Shown piece by piece: positions 17,506 to 26,712 of a DNA stretch of 62,592 nucleotides (position 1 is its first letter; each line of letters starts with the position of its first letter). Below the pieces are notes generated by a model. It saw nothing but the letters and a program-made list of their open reading frames with translations, made no database searches and had not been told where the DNA came from. This stretch comes from Neobacillus bataviensis LMG 21833 (GTDB lineage: Bacteria; Bacillota; Bacilli; Bacillales; Cytobacillaceae), in assembly GCF_000307875.1 (NCBI RefSeq), contig NZ_AJLS01000185.1:1-62592 (forward strand), written 5' to 3'. Made by a program: the position numbers and the translations under genes.

Positions 17506-18921
17506 TTGGGTGAAACAGCTAGGAAATTAGAACCAGTAGAATCAGGGGCTTCAACTGCTGAGCACAGAAAATTTGGTATGAGAGATAAAATGGGTTATTT
17601 ATTTGGTGACTTTGGAAATGATTTCTTTTTTATGCTAGTTAGTTCATTCTTAATGGTATACTATACGGATGTTTTCGGTATTAGTGCAGCAACAGTGGGA
17701 ATTCTCTTTTTAGTTGCCAGGTTATGGGATGCGGTAGCAGATGTTACTTGGGGCCGCTTCATTGATACAAGGAAATCGGGGAAAAATGGTAAATTCAGAC
17801 CCTGGATTTTTAGAATGTCCTTTCCACTAGTTATTACAGGTGTTTTAATGTTCGTACACATTCCAGGCATGTCTAATGGGTTTTATCTAGCATATGCCTT
17901 TGTCACTTACATTTTATGGGGTACCTTTTATAGTACAGTTAATATTCCTTATGGCTCAATGGCGTCTGTTATTACAAGTGATCCGGTTGAACGAACAACG
18001 TTATCTACTTTCAGAACATTGGGTTCATCGTTAGCAGGATTAATCATTAATGTCGTTGGCCCATTGGTTGTGTTTGTTGACAATAAGGCAGATGCCAACC
18101 ATTTTCTCTTAGCAGCCGTTATCTTCGGTGTACTTTCTCTATCTTGTTACATGGCATGTTATAAACTTTCAACTGAGCGTGTGATTGCAACTAAAACGAA
18201 GGAGCAAGAGGCTAATTTTGGTCAAACAGTAAAAGGTCTTGTGAAAAACAAACCTTTAATGTGGATCCTAATCGCTTCGCTAGCTTTTATGATGTGCTTT
18301 ATGCTTATCGGTGCTGTTAATGTGTATTTGTTTAAAGATTATTTTAGTAACGCAGCAGCATTAAGTATGGTCGGACTCATTCAAACGGTTACAGTGTTTA
18401 TTGCTATGCCGGCAATAAAACCATTAGTAGCGAAATTTGGTAAAAAGGAAACAGCTGCAGCAGGTTTATTACTTGCAGCCGTTGTCTATCTTCTTTTGTA
18501 CTTCTTACCAAACTTAAATGCCACTCAATTTATAGCCATTTTATCTTTTGCAATGTTTGGATACGCATTCTTTAATCTAGTAGTTTGGGCATTCGTAACA
18601 GATGTCATTGATTTTCATGAATATTTAACCGGTTTACGAGAAGATGGAACCGTTTATTCTATATATTCGTTTGCTCGTAAATTAGGTCAAGCACTTGCTG
18701 GCGGTATCGGTGGTATTGCGATTGCAGCAGTTGGATACGACGCAACTCGTCATTCGCAAAGTCATGAAGCATTACAAGGTATTCATACACTCGGTACTTT
18801 AGTACCAGCAGTGATCCTAGCCGTGATTTTCCTAATTTTAGTTTTCTTGTATCCATTAAATAAGAAACGAACAAATCAACTTACTGTTGATTTAGCTGAA
18901 ATGAGAAAGTCTCAAAAATAA
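17506..18921 (+). CDS. GPH-family hexuronide:cation symporter, paralogue 2
   Basis: This is a close paralogue of the preceding symporter, with the same motifs (RDKMGYLFGDFGNDFFF, ARLWDAVADVTWGRFIDTR, GLREDGTVYSIYSFARKLGQ) and about twelve membrane helices. The start is a TTG at 17506, six bases after GGAGGGG; this makes the protein 471 residues, exactly as long as its paralogue, and aligns GETARKLE with GQPAKKLD. Upstream in-frame GTG and ATG codons (17488, 17491) precede the ribosome binding site and are not used. Each copy has its own promoter and operator, so the pair may differ in affinity or substrate (for example free glucuronate against a glucuronide). Confidence 0.88.
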   Translation: MGETARKLEPVESGASTAEHRKFGMRDKMGYLFGDFGNDFFFMLVSSFLMVYYTDVFGISAATVGILFLVARLWDAVADVTWGRFIDTRKSGKNGKFRPWIFRMSFPLVITGVLMFVHIPGMSNGFYLAYAFVTYILWGTFYSTVNIPYGSMASVITSDPVERTTLSTFRTLGSSLAGLIINVVGPLVVFVDNKADANHFLLAAVIFGVLSLSCYMACYKLSTERVIATKTKEQEANFGQTVKGLVKNKPLMWILIASLAFMMCFMLIGAVNVYLFKDYFSNAAALSMVGLIQTVTVFIAMPAIKPLVAKFGKKETAAAGLLLAAVVYLLLYFLPNLNATQFIAILSFAMFGYAFFNLVVWAFVTDVIDFHEYLTGLREDGTVYSIYSFARKLGQALAGGIGGIAIAAVGYDATRHSQSHEALQGIHTLGTLVPAVILAVIFLILVFLYPLNKKRTNQLTVDLAEMRKSQK

Positions 18922-18940
18922 AACTTCATAGAAAAAACTA

Positions 18941-18984
18941 AGAACCCCCTATTAGCTTACAGCTTTAGGGGGTTCTTTCATTTT
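18941..18984. terminator. Bidirectional terminator, symporter 2 and ROK 1
   Basis: AGAACCCCCTA pairs perfectly with TAGGGGGTTCT. T-rich tracts lie on both sides (TTTC on plus; TTAGTTTTTTC on minus). Confidence 0.85.
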
Positions 18985-18996
18985 AAAATAAATAGA

Positions 18997-20190
18997 CTAG
19001 TTGATGACGCTTACATTTTTCTCCTTTTGCTCATTGTAATAAAAATTCAACATCGGCACCTCAAGGAAGTATTTGATAGCTAGTGCGCATGCTCCAAGAC
19101 CACAGGATTTTTTCCCGATCGAGGATATCAATAATTCCCGATAGTGGCTGATGGAAGAATGGAGATTTTTATTAATCTTATCCAAAGAGTTCGGATATAT
19201 CCGTAGCAATTCACTATCCAATACAAGTACATCTGGATTGTACATGTTAATCATATTATTTAATCCAATTGAAAGGTAGTAAATGAATTGCTCTAGCAAT
19301 TCGTGTACTTCTTCGTCACCTTCATCAATCCATCCTTGAATTTGTTCATAGGTAAGATTCTTAATCTTTCTTTTTTCAGAAAGATATTCAAAAATGCTTG
19401 ATTCGGAGGCATACTTTTCCCAGCAACCTTTGTTTCCGCAATTACAGGGCTTTCCACCTGGCATAATAATCATGTGACCAGCTTCACCTGCATACCCGTC
19501 GTGGCCGCGAAAAAATTCGCTGTTCATCATCATCCCAAGACCAATACCGGAATAGAGGGTAGCACATAAAAGATTATTCGTCTCATGGTGAACAAACACT
19601 CTCTCGGCAAAGGCAGAAAGATTCGCATTGTTTTCAAGATAAATATTGATGCCCAGTACCTTTTCTAAATCATTCTTTAAGTGTACGTCATGCCAGTTAA
19701 ACCTTGGTACATAATGAACAATTTCGTCTGTTGCGACAAGGCCATGAATAGCTATGACAATTCCAACAATCCCGTATTGGCTGTCTGTGTACGCAGATCT
19801 GTATTTTTGAATCTGCTCCATTAAAAGGTGCAGAATCTTAAAATAGTCTGTAGTATCTATTTCAATAGTAGTAGAAGAAATAGGCTGACCAAGAAGATTG
19901 GAAAGGGTAAATGAAAGTTGACCATAATCGAGGTCAATACCAAGCGCATAGCCAGCTTGTCCGTTTAATGACAGCATGATAGGCTTCCGCCCTACATGAT
20001 TATGCTCTAGTTGTGTTTCGATAATTAATCCTTCATCTAGTAAGTCTGCTACTTGTGCTGAAATCGTTGCTCGTGTCAGGGCAGTGACCTTCGATAAGTC
20101 AGCCCTTGAAATCATTCCTTCTTTTACAATTTCTCGGATGATTAAAGAGCGATTAATTTTTTTTATATAAGCCGCATCACCGGTAACCAT
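18997..20190 (-). CDS. ROK-family transcriptional repressor, paralogue 1
   Basis: The 397-residue protein has an N-terminal winged helix (INRSLIIREIVKEGMISRADLSKVT near residue 10-33, in parts SRADLSKVTALTRATIS) and a C-terminal ROK fold with the zinc motif CNCGNKGCWEKYASE around residue 255 and GEAGHMI. It belongs with XylR and NagC-type sugar-responsive repressors. GGAGG lies 7 bases before the ATG. It is divergent from uxaC, whose promoter carries the best of the four operators, so it likely controls uxaC-gnd and the symporters. The inducer is unknown; a hexuronate intermediate is a fair guess. Confidence 0.88.
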   Translation of the reverse strand: MVTGDAAYIKKINRSLIIREIVKEGMISRADLSKVTALTRATISAQVADLLDEGLIIETQLEHNHVGRKPIMLSLNGQAGYALGIDLDYGQLSFTLSNLLGQPISSTTIEIDTTDYFKILHLLMEQIQKYRSAYTDSQYGIVGIVIAIHGLVATDEIVHYVPRFNWHDVHLKNDLEKVLGINIYLENNANLSAFAERVFVHHETNNLLCATLYSGIGLGMMMNSEFFRGHDGYAGEAGHMIIMPGGKPCNCGNKGCWEKYASESSIFEYLSEKRKIKNLTYEQIQGWIDEGDEEVHELLEQFIYYLSIGLNNMINMYNPDVLVLDSELLRIYPNSLDKINKNLHSSISHYRELLISSIGKKSCGLGACALAIKYFLEVPMLNFYYNEQKEKNVSVIN

Positions 20191-20344
20191 TCTTATCCTC
20201 CATTTCTAAGCAGATAGGAAAGGAAACTTTCCTATCTTAGGGACTCGCAGATTGGCGAAGTACCCCTTCTAACAATCTTCTTCTATTATAACAGGTAATG
20301 ACAGGCATGGATTAGTATAATTAAATTAATTCATAAACTGTCAA

Positions 20345-20408
20345 TTGACGAAACATACTAAACATGATATGGTAGGAATATAGTTAATTTGTTTATTAAA
20401 CAAATTAA
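20345..20408 (+). promoter_or_regulatory. Promoter and ROK-type operator O3 of uxaC-gnd
   Basis: This lies in the 316-base divergent gap between ROK 1 and uxaC. TTGACG (20345-20350) and TATGGT (20368-20373) are 17 bases apart. The 25-base operator at 20384-20408 is an almost perfect inverted repeat: left arm TTAATTTGTTTA, right arm TAAACAAATTAA. It is the most symmetric of the four copies. Confidence 0.75.
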
Positions 20409-20443
20409 AAGAAAAGAGCAATTTTATATTTTTTTAAATGCAT

Positions 20444-20457
20444 TGAAAGGGTTTACA
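20444..20457 (+). promoter_or_regulatory. cre-like / LacI-family palindrome, copy 3
   Basis: TGAAAGGGTTTACA lies 35 bases past operator O3, one base from the CcpA cre consensus. Confidence 0.45.
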
Positions 20458-20506
20458 GGAAAGTATGATAAATTGTAATTATTTTAGTAAATCGGGAGGA
20501 ATTTTG

Positions 20507-21910
20507 ATGAAGTCCTTTTTAGACAAACACTTTTTGCTAAACACAGACGCAGCAATCCAACTATATGAAAATGCGGCAGCCGAGGCGCCAATTTTTGATT
20601 TCCATTGCCACTTAAATCCACAGGAAGTATGGGAAAACAAGTCATATGAAAATATTACCCAAATTTGGCTTGGGGGAGACCATTATAAATGGCGGACACT
20701 GCGGATGCATGGTGTAGCGGAAAAATACATTACCGGTGATGCTTCTGATTGGGAGAAATTCGAAGCTTGGGCAGAAACCATGCCTCATTTAATCGGAAAT
20801 CCTGTTTATCATTGGGCACAATTAGAACTGAAAATGTATTTCGGCATTGATAAATTACTAAGTCCGGAAACAGCTCGAGAAATTTGGGATGAATGCAATG
20901 AAAAATTACAAACACCTGAATTTAGTGCAAGAGCTCTTATTGAAAAATCTAATGTGAAGTTTATTGGTACAACAGATGATCCGATTTCAACCCTTGAATA
21001 TCATCAATTATTAAAAAATGATGATTCTTTTAAGACAATGATTGCTCCAACATTCCGTCCTGATGGTGCTCTTTTCATTGATCGTCCTACTTTCACTAGC
21101 TGGATTGAAAAGCTAGCTCAGGTTTCAGGTATAAAGGCAGATACATTAGATGGATTTTTAGCTGCGCTTAAACAGCGGGTTGATTATTTCCATGAAAATG
21201 GCGGCCGAGCTTCGGACCATGATATTCAAAAAATGGAGTATGTGGAAACAACGAAAAATCAAGTTGAAGCCATTTTCAATAAACGTTTAAGCGGGGAGCA
21301 ACTTACAAACGAAGAATTAGTTGCGTATCGTATTTTTGTTTTGAAAGAATTAGGGAAAATGTATGCTGAAAAACAATGGGTTATGCAGCTGCATATGGGT
21401 GCTATGAGAAGCAATAATACAAAAATGAAAGAGCTTATTGGCCCTGACACTGGCTTTGATTCTGTTGGCGAAGCGAATATGGCTGAAGGCTTGTCCCGCT
21501 TCCTTGATGCACTTGATCAGGAAAATGCCTTACCAAGAACAGTATTATTTAACTTAAATCAAAAAGATAATGTCGTGCTAGCTGGGATGATGGGGAACTT
21601 CTATGAAGAAGGTATTCCAGGAAAAGTCCAACTGGGCTCTGGCTGGTGGTTCTTAGACCATATTGATGGCATGGAAAGACAAATGAAGGACTTTGCTAAT
21701 GTTGGCATACTCAGCCACTTTATTGGTATGCTGACTGATTCGCGCAGTTTCCTATCCTATGCACGTCATGACTATTTCCGTCGCATTCTATGTAACATTC
21801 TAGGTGGATGGGTAGAGCAAGGCTTGGCGCCAAATGACATGAAGCATATGGAGCAAATGGTACGGAACATTTGCTATCATAATGCCGAAAAATTCTTTTT
21901 AGAAAGATAA
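20507..21910 (+). CDS. uxaC: Glucuronate isomerase UxaC
   Basis: UxaC interconverts D-glucuronate and D-fructuronate (and D-galacturonate and D-tagaturonate), the first step of hexuronate catabolism. The protein has 467 residues from the ATG at 20507, which follows GGGAGGA; a frame extension to 20465 is unlikely. Metal-binding motif FDFHCHLNPQEVW lies near residues 31-43 (His33, His35). Later parts include WVMQLHMGAMRSNN, GSGWWFLDHIDGM and the family's C-terminal GMLTDSRSFLSYARHDYFRR region (DSRSFLSYARHDYFRR). It is transcribed from the operator O3 promoter and is followed by gnd. Confidence 0.96.
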   Translation: MKSFLDKHFLLNTDAAIQLYENAAAEAPIFDFHCHLNPQEVWENKSYENITQIWLGGDHYKWRTLRMHGVAEKYITGDASDWEKFEAWAETMPHLIGNPVYHWAQLELKMYFGIDKLLSPETAREIWDECNEKLQTPEFSARALIEKSNVKFIGTTDDPISTLEYHQLLKNDDSFKTMIAPTFRPDGALFIDRPTFTSWIEKLAQVSGIKADTLDGFLAALKQRVDYFHENGGRASDHDIQKMEYVETTKNQVEAIFNKRLSGEQLTNEELVAYRIFVLKELGKMYAEKQWVMQLHMGAMRSNNTKMKELIGPDTGFDSVGEANMAEGLSRFLDALDQENALPRTVLFNLNQKDNVVLAGMMGNFYEEGIPGKVQLGSGWWFLDHIDGMERQMKDFANVGILSHFIGMLTDSRSFLSYARHDYFRRILCNILGGWVEQGLAPNDMKHMEQMVRNICYHNAEKFFLER

Positions 21911-21926
21911 TGGCTTTGCAATGACA

Positions 21927-21953
21927 GGGAGAACTACATTGAGGTTTCTCCCC
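21927..21953 (+). other. Hairpin between uxaC and gnd
   Basis: GGGAGAA pairs with TTCTCCC without a T run after it. It may trim or stabilise the uxaC message, or partly reduce read-through into gnd. Confidence 0.4.
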
Positions 21954-22052
21954 CTTGATTACATAGGTAAAATAAGTGTTTAATTATATGAATTAAGATC
22001 AAAAATAGGTTAGAATAGGTAATATTGATTTTAGAAAGGAAAGGGATATAAA

Positions 22053-23465
22053 ATGTCAAAACAACAAATTGGTGTAGTTGGTCTAGCGGTAATGGGAAAA
22101 AACCTTGCTTTAAATATTGAAAGCCGCGGCTATTCGGTTGCCGTTTTTAACCGTTCATATGATAAAACAGAGGCGTTTTTGAAGAACGAAGCAGAAGGTA
22201 AAAACTTTGTCGGTGCCCGTACCGTTGAGGAATTTGTTAATTCGTTAGAAAAACCACGTAAAATTTTATTGATGGTTAAAGCTGGTAATGCAACAGATGG
22301 AACGATTGATTCATTAAAACCATTCCTTGAAGAAGGCGATATTCTTATTGATGGCGGTAATACCTTCTTCCAAGATACAATTAGACGTAATAAAGAACTA
22401 GCAAATGCAGGGTTCCATTTTATCGGCACTGGTGTTTCCGGCGGTGAAGAAGGGGCATTGAAAGGACCTTCCATTATGCCTGGCGGTAACAAAGAAGCAT
22501 ATGATTTAGTAAAGCCAATATTAGAGGCGATTTCGGCGAAAGTTGAAGGAGATCCATGTTGTACGTATATTGGACCAAATGGTGCCGGTCACTATGTGAA
22601 AATGGTTCATAATGGCATTGAATATGGCGATATGCAATTAATTTGTGAAGCATACTTTATTTTAAAGAATGTGCTTGGATTAAGTACAGAAGAACTTCAT
22701 AATGTTTTTGCTGAATGGAATAAAGGTGAACTTGACAGCTACTTAATTGAAATCACTGCAGATATTTTTACAAAAGTGGATGAAGAAACAGGTAAACCAT
22801 TGGTTGATTTGATTTTAGATACTGCTGGCCAAAAGGGTACAGGTAAATGGACAAGCCAAAATGCCTTAGATTTAGGTGTACCTCTTCCAATCATCACAGA
22901 ATCAGTTTTTGCCCGTTTTATCTCAGCAATGAAAGAAGAACGTGTTAAAGCTAGTCAAGTATTAAATGGCCCAGCTGTAAAACCATTTGAAGGAAATAAA
23001 GAAGAATTAATTGAAGCCGTTCGTAAAGCATTATATATGAGCAAAATTGTGTCATATGCACAAGGCTTTGCCCAAATGCGTGTGGCATCTGAAGAATATG
23101 ATTGGAATCTTCAATACGGAAATATCGCGATGATTTTCCGCGGCGGCTGCATCATTCGTGCTCAATTCTTACAAAAAATTAAAGATGCCTACGACCGTGA
23201 TTCAGAATTAGCGAATCTATTATTAGATCCATACTTTAAGGAAATTGTTGAAGGCTATCAATCCGCACTACGCCAAGTGTTGGCTGTTGCGATTGAGCGC
23301 GGAATTCCAGTGCCTTCATTTGCAAGCGCAATTGCATATTATGACAGCTATCGCACTGAAACGCTTCCTGCAAACCTATTGCAAGCACAGCGTGACTATT
23401 TCGGTGCACATACGTATCAACGAGTTGATAAAGAAGGGGTATTCCATACTAACTGGATGGAGTAA
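22053..23465 (+). CDS. gnd: 6-phosphogluconate dehydrogenase, decarboxylating
   Basis: Gnd oxidises 6-phosphogluconate to ribulose-5-phosphate and CO2, yielding NADPH. The 470-residue protein starts with the Rossmann motif GVVGLAVMGKNLALN, contains GTGVSGGEEGALKGPSIMPGG near residue 128 (in parts GVSGGEEGALKGPSIMPGG), YVKMVHNGIEYGDMQL and the signature LDTAGQKGTGKWTSQNALD. The length and motifs are those of GndA. It sits 142 bases downstream of uxaC with no full terminator between, which is unusual for a housekeeping gene and suggests that the island carries its own copy to take up gluconate-6-phosphate. Confidence 0.95.
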   Translation: MSKQQIGVVGLAVMGKNLALNIESRGYSVAVFNRSYDKTEAFLKNEAEGKNFVGARTVEEFVNSLEKPRKILLMVKAGNATDGTIDSLKPFLEEGDILIDGGNTFFQDTIRRNKELANAGFHFIGTGVSGGEEGALKGPSIMPGGNKEAYDLVKPILEAISAKVEGDPCCTYIGPNGAGHYVKMVHNGIEYGDMQLICEAYFILKNVLGLSTEELHNVFAEWNKGELDSYLIEITADIFTKVDEETGKPLVDLILDTAGQKGTGKWTSQNALDLGVPLPIITESVFARFISAMKEERVKASQVLNGPAVKPFEGNKEELIEAVRKALYMSKIVSYAQGFAQMRVASEEYDWNLQYGNIAMIFRGGCIIRAQFLQKIKDAYDRDSELANLLLDPYFKEIVEGYQSALRQVLAVAIERGIPVPSFASAIAYYDSYRTETLPANLLQAQRDYFGAHTYQRVDKEGVFHTNWME

Positions 23466-23486
23466 GCTTCACCTGTTTTCCTTATA

Positions 23487-23532
23487 AGAGACAAAACTTT
23501 CCATGAAAGGGCTGGTTTTGTCTCTTTTTTTT
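23487..23532 (+). terminator. Terminator after gnd
   Basis: AGAGACAAAAC pairs perfectly with GTTTTGTCTCT and is followed by a run of eight T. Confidence 0.88.
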
Positions 23533-23678
23533 GAAATAATTGCCTTAGATTTCATTCCAAAAAGCAATATCAGTCAAATTTATAAATAAAATGAGCATTC
23601 ATGGAGAATGCTTTTTAAGTACAGAAGGATTAAAATTATATCAAGGTTTGATAACGCTTACTTAGAAGGGTTGGTGTT

Positions 23679-24590
23679 ATGAATCAAGTAAAGATGGATA
23701 ACTGGATTACAGCATTATACAGAGTCCAAGGAGTAGATTCCTATTCCATTCAATTTCATTCCCATCATGAATATGAAATTTATTTCTTTTGCGGAGGAGA
23801 TTGTAAGTATTTAATCAGTAATCGAATTTATGAATTGCATCCGGGAGATATTATCCTATTGGATGGCATGACATTGCATAAACCGAACCCGAACATAGAG
23901 AGCACTTATACAAGAAGTATGATTCACTTTTCACCAGCATGGATGGCTGAAATTGCCTCTGTACTTGGGATCCCTGATTTATTAGATCCATTTAAAAAGC
24001 TCAACAATTACCTATTACGAACGGGTTACAATGAATCAGGCCAATATATTGATGGCCAGATGAAAAAAATTGCCGGATTGCTGGCACAAGAGGATGAAGA
24101 AATACAGCGGACAGGCATAAAGAATGACCTGTTAGAGACTGAGGTCAAGCTTGAATTAGTACAATTACTCTTAAGAATTTATAAAATGAGTCAACAAGAA
24201 TTAGCACATGTTCCAAGCAATAAAACAGAAAAGGAAGTCCATGCTGAGGCAATTGCCTCATGGATTAATGACCATTATGCTGAAAAAATTAGCTTGGATC
24301 GAATTTCAACTGAACTAAATTTAAGTAAATATTATACATCACACGTTTTTAAAGAAGTAACCGGTTTTACCGTGATGGAATATGTAATGGGCTGCCGACT
24401 TAACCAGGTGAAGTTTTTATTAGAAATGGAACCAAATCTTACCTTAGCTGAAGTATCAAGTGCGGCCGGCTTTGAAAGTGTTGCCCATTTCAGCCGCTTT
24501 TTTAAAGAAAAGGTAGGGGTAACACCATCCCGTTACCGCAAAAATAAACTTACATCCAGCACATCAACAACAAAGGAGGATTCTCTATAA
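23679..24590 (+). CDS. AraC-family regulator with cupin sensor domain
   Basis: The 303-residue protein has an N-terminal cupin (FHSHHEYEIYFFCGGDCKYLI near residue 27, in parts HSHHEYEIYFFCGGDCKYLI) and a C-terminal double helix-turn-helix of the AraC/XylS type (ISLDRISTELNLSKYYTSHVF and AGFESVAHFSRFFKEKVGVTP, given in part as FESVAHFSRFFKEKVG). It is the first gene of a five-gene run with tight spacing, so it likely activates its own cluster in response to the sugar. An imperfect cre-like box GATAACGCTTAC lies about 25 bases before the start. Confidence 0.88.
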   Translation: MNQVKMDNWITALYRVQGVDSYSIQFHSHHEYEIYFFCGGDCKYLISNRIYELHPGDIILLDGMTLHKPNPNIESTYTRSMIHFSPAWMAEIASVLGIPDLLDPFKKLNNYLLRTGYNESGQYIDGQMKKIAGLLAQEDEEIQRTGIKNDLLETEVKLELVQLLLRIYKMSQQELAHVPSNKTEKEVHAEAIASWINDHYAEKISLDRISTELNLSKYYTSHVFKEVTGFTVMEYVMGCRLNQVKFLLEMEPNLTLAEVSSAAGFESVAHFSRFFKEKVGVTPSRYRKNKLTSSTSTTKEDSL

Positions 24591-25478
24591 ATGAATGAGG
24601 ATTTATTGATTTCTGGCTTTTCAGATGAAATCTCGTCTGATTTTGATACACAGCTTGAGGTTGTTTCAAACCTCGGCATGCGGTATCTATCATTACGTGG
24701 CATTGATGGGAAAAATATTGGTGATTTTACTGTTGATGAAATCAAAGAGAAGGTACAGCCAAGGCTTCAAAAAGCTGGAATTGGTGTTTCTTCCATCGGC
24801 TCACCAATCGGTAAAGTATTCATCAACGATGAAGAAGGCTTTGCCAAGCAAAAGCTGATGTTGGACACGCTTTGCCAAATTAGCAACTTGCTCGATTGCA
24901 AATATATGAGAATCTTCAGCTTCTACATTCCTAAGGGTGAGGATGCAGATCAGTATCGTGATGAGGTAGTTAGCAAGCTAAAGGAATTTGCAGCCATTGC
25001 AGAAAAGTACAATGTAATTTTACTGCATGAAAATGAAAAGGATATCTTTGGTGATATCGCTAGACGCTGTCATGAGATTTTAACGGAGGTAGGATCACCT
25101 TACTTTAAAGGGATTTTCGACTTTGCTAATTTCGTACAGTGCGGTGAAGATACACAGGAGTGTTACGATCTCTTAAAAGATGAGATTGTTTATATACACA
25201 TAAAGGATGCTGTAACATCGGATAGTCAAAACGTTGTCTGTGGAACTGGAGAAGGAAAAATACCCGAACTATTAGCTCAGTTTATTAAGAGCGGCTACAA
25301 AGGCTTTTTAACTCTTGAACCACATCTTGTTCTCTTTGATTCTTTAAAGGACTTAGAGCTTGAAGACGCAACCGAGATTATTAAGGACAACAAAGGGCTG
25401 GATGGTGCCGGCGGCTATAAGCTTCAATATGAAGCACTTTTAGACATTCTTAAAAAAATTGAAAGCGAGGGAGTTTAA
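24591..25478 (+). CDS. TIM-barrel sugar isomerase/epimerase-like protein 1
   Basis: The 295-residue protein belongs to the xylose isomerase-like TIM barrel family (AP endonuclease 2 fold). Metal-ligand type motifs are visible: LLHENEKDIFGD near residue 143, GIFDFANFVQCG, VYIHIKDAV and LTLEPHL. The stop of the AraC gene is immediately followed by this ATG, with AAAGGAGG inside the upstream gene. Family members act as isomerases, epimerases, dehydratases or as beta-elimination/hydration enzymes on 3-keto sugars; the sequence alone does not decide. Confidence 0.82.
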   Translation: MNEDLLISGFSDEISSDFDTQLEVVSNLGMRYLSLRGIDGKNIGDFTVDEIKEKVQPRLQKAGIGVSSIGSPIGKVFINDEEGFAKQKLMLDTLCQISNLLDCKYMRIFSFYIPKGEDADQYRDEVVSKLKEFAAIAEKYNVILLHENEKDIFGDIARRCHEILTEVGSPYFKGIFDFANFVQCGEDTQECYDLLKDEIVYIHIKDAVTSDSQNVVCGTGEGKIPELLAQFIKSGYKGFLTLEPHLVLFDSLKDLELEDATEIIKDNKGLDGAGGYKLQYEALLDILKKIESEGV

Positions 25479-25480
25479 TT

Positions 25481-26641
25481 ATGGCAGATGTAAGATTAGG
25501 GATTATTGGATTAGGTGCAGAAGGTGGTATGTATGCTAATTTAATCACCGAAGGCAAAGTAAAAAACATGGTGATTGGTGCAATTTGTGATATTGATCCT
25601 GCAAAAAAACAAGTGGCAGAAGAAAAATATCCTGGTGTTCCTTTCTACGATAATTATATCACTATGCTTGAAAGTGGTGATGTTGATGCAGTTGTTACAA
25701 CTGTTCCGCATTACCTCCATCCAGAAATGGGAATTGAAGCATTAAAACGTAACCTCCATGCGTTAGTGGAAAAACCGGCTGGGGTTTATACAAAACAAGT
25801 GAAAGAATTAAACGACTTTGCTGCAACAAAGCCTGAACTTAAGTTTGCAATCTTCTTTAACCAGCGTACAAATCCACTTTATAAAAAACTAAAAGAACTT
25901 ATTGATAATGGTGAGATTGGAAGCATTCGCAGTACCAACTGGATTATTACGACCTGGTGGAGACCTCAAGGGTACTATAATCAAAGTGAATGGAGAGCAA
26001 CTTGGGGCGGAGAAGGCGGCGGTGTCCTTGTAAACCAAGCGCCACACCAAATTGACTTGCTTCAATGGATTTGCGGCATGCCGAAAAAGGTTTATGCAAA
26101 GTTAAACTTTGGCTATCAAAGAGATATTGCGGTTGAAGACGATGTGACTGCGGTATTTGATTATGGAAATGGTGCTACTGGTGTATTTGTAACGAAGACA
26201 CACGATGTAGTAGGGACAGACCGTTTAGAAATCCATGGCGATAAAGGAAAAATTGTAGTTGATGATAGTAAGAAAATTACCATCAAGCGCCTGAAACAAT
26301 CTGAGAGTGAAATGAGCAATTCCATGGATATGTCAGATGTTATGAAGCTGTTTATGGGCGGCGGTGCTGGTGATATATTCACTGAAGAAGTAATTGAATT
26401 CGAAAGTGTTTGGGGTAAGCAGCACGCTGATGTATTAGAGGACTTTGCTTCAGCGATTGTAGATGGTACACCATTATTAGCACCAGGAAGCGACGGTATT
26501 AATGGGGTTAGACTTGCAAATGCGATGCACCTATCAAGCTGGTTAGGAAAAGAAATCGAAGTACCATTTGATGAAGATTTATTCCTAGAAGAATTAAATA
26601 AACGGATTGCCGAAGAAGGTAAATATCCGGTTAGAAAGTAA
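25481..26641 (+). CDS. Gfo/Idh/MocA-family NAD(P)-dependent oxidoreductase 1
   Basis: The 386-residue protein has an N-terminal Rossmann domain (LGIIGLGAEGG), the conserved lysine in EKPAG at residues 97-101, and GGGVLVNQAPHQIDLLQW with the likely catalytic His189. The family oxidises ring or chain hydroxyls of sugars, often at C3, with bound NAD. It is 2 bases downstream of the TIM-barrel gene, so they form one operon. The insertion rich in Met/Gly/Ser near residues 285-300 (SMDMSDVMKLFMGGGAGD) is a visible feature. The substrate is not known. Confidence 0.87.
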   Translation: MADVRLGIIGLGAEGGMYANLITEGKVKNMVIGAICDIDPAKKQVAEEKYPGVPFYDNYITMLESGDVDAVVTTVPHYLHPEMGIEALKRNLHALVEKPAGVYTKQVKELNDFAATKPELKFAIFFNQRTNPLYKKLKELIDNGEIGSIRSTNWIITTWWRPQGYYNQSEWRATWGGEGGGVLVNQAPHQIDLLQWICGMPKKVYAKLNFGYQRDIAVEDDVTAVFDYGNGATGVFVTKTHDVVGTDRLEIHGDKGKIVVDDSKKITIKRLKQSESEMSNSMDMSDVMKLFMGGGAGDIFTEEVIEFESVWGKQHADVLEDFASAIVDGTPLLAPGSDGINGVRLANAMHLSSWLGKEIEVPFDEDLFLEELNKRIAEEGKYPVRK

Positions 26642-26656
26642 TCAATCACATGAAAC

Positions 26657-26690
26657 GAACTCGGGCGCGCATAAAAAGGCGCCTGAGTTC
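26657..26690 (+). other. Strong intra-operon hairpin
   Basis: GAACTCGGGCGC pairs with GCGCCTGAGTTC (12 bp, one G-U) across a 10-base loop. There is no T run, so it is more likely a processing or stabilising stem than a terminator. Confidence 0.55.
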
Positions 26691-26712
26691 ATTTCAAAAA
26701 GGGGAAAAGCTT

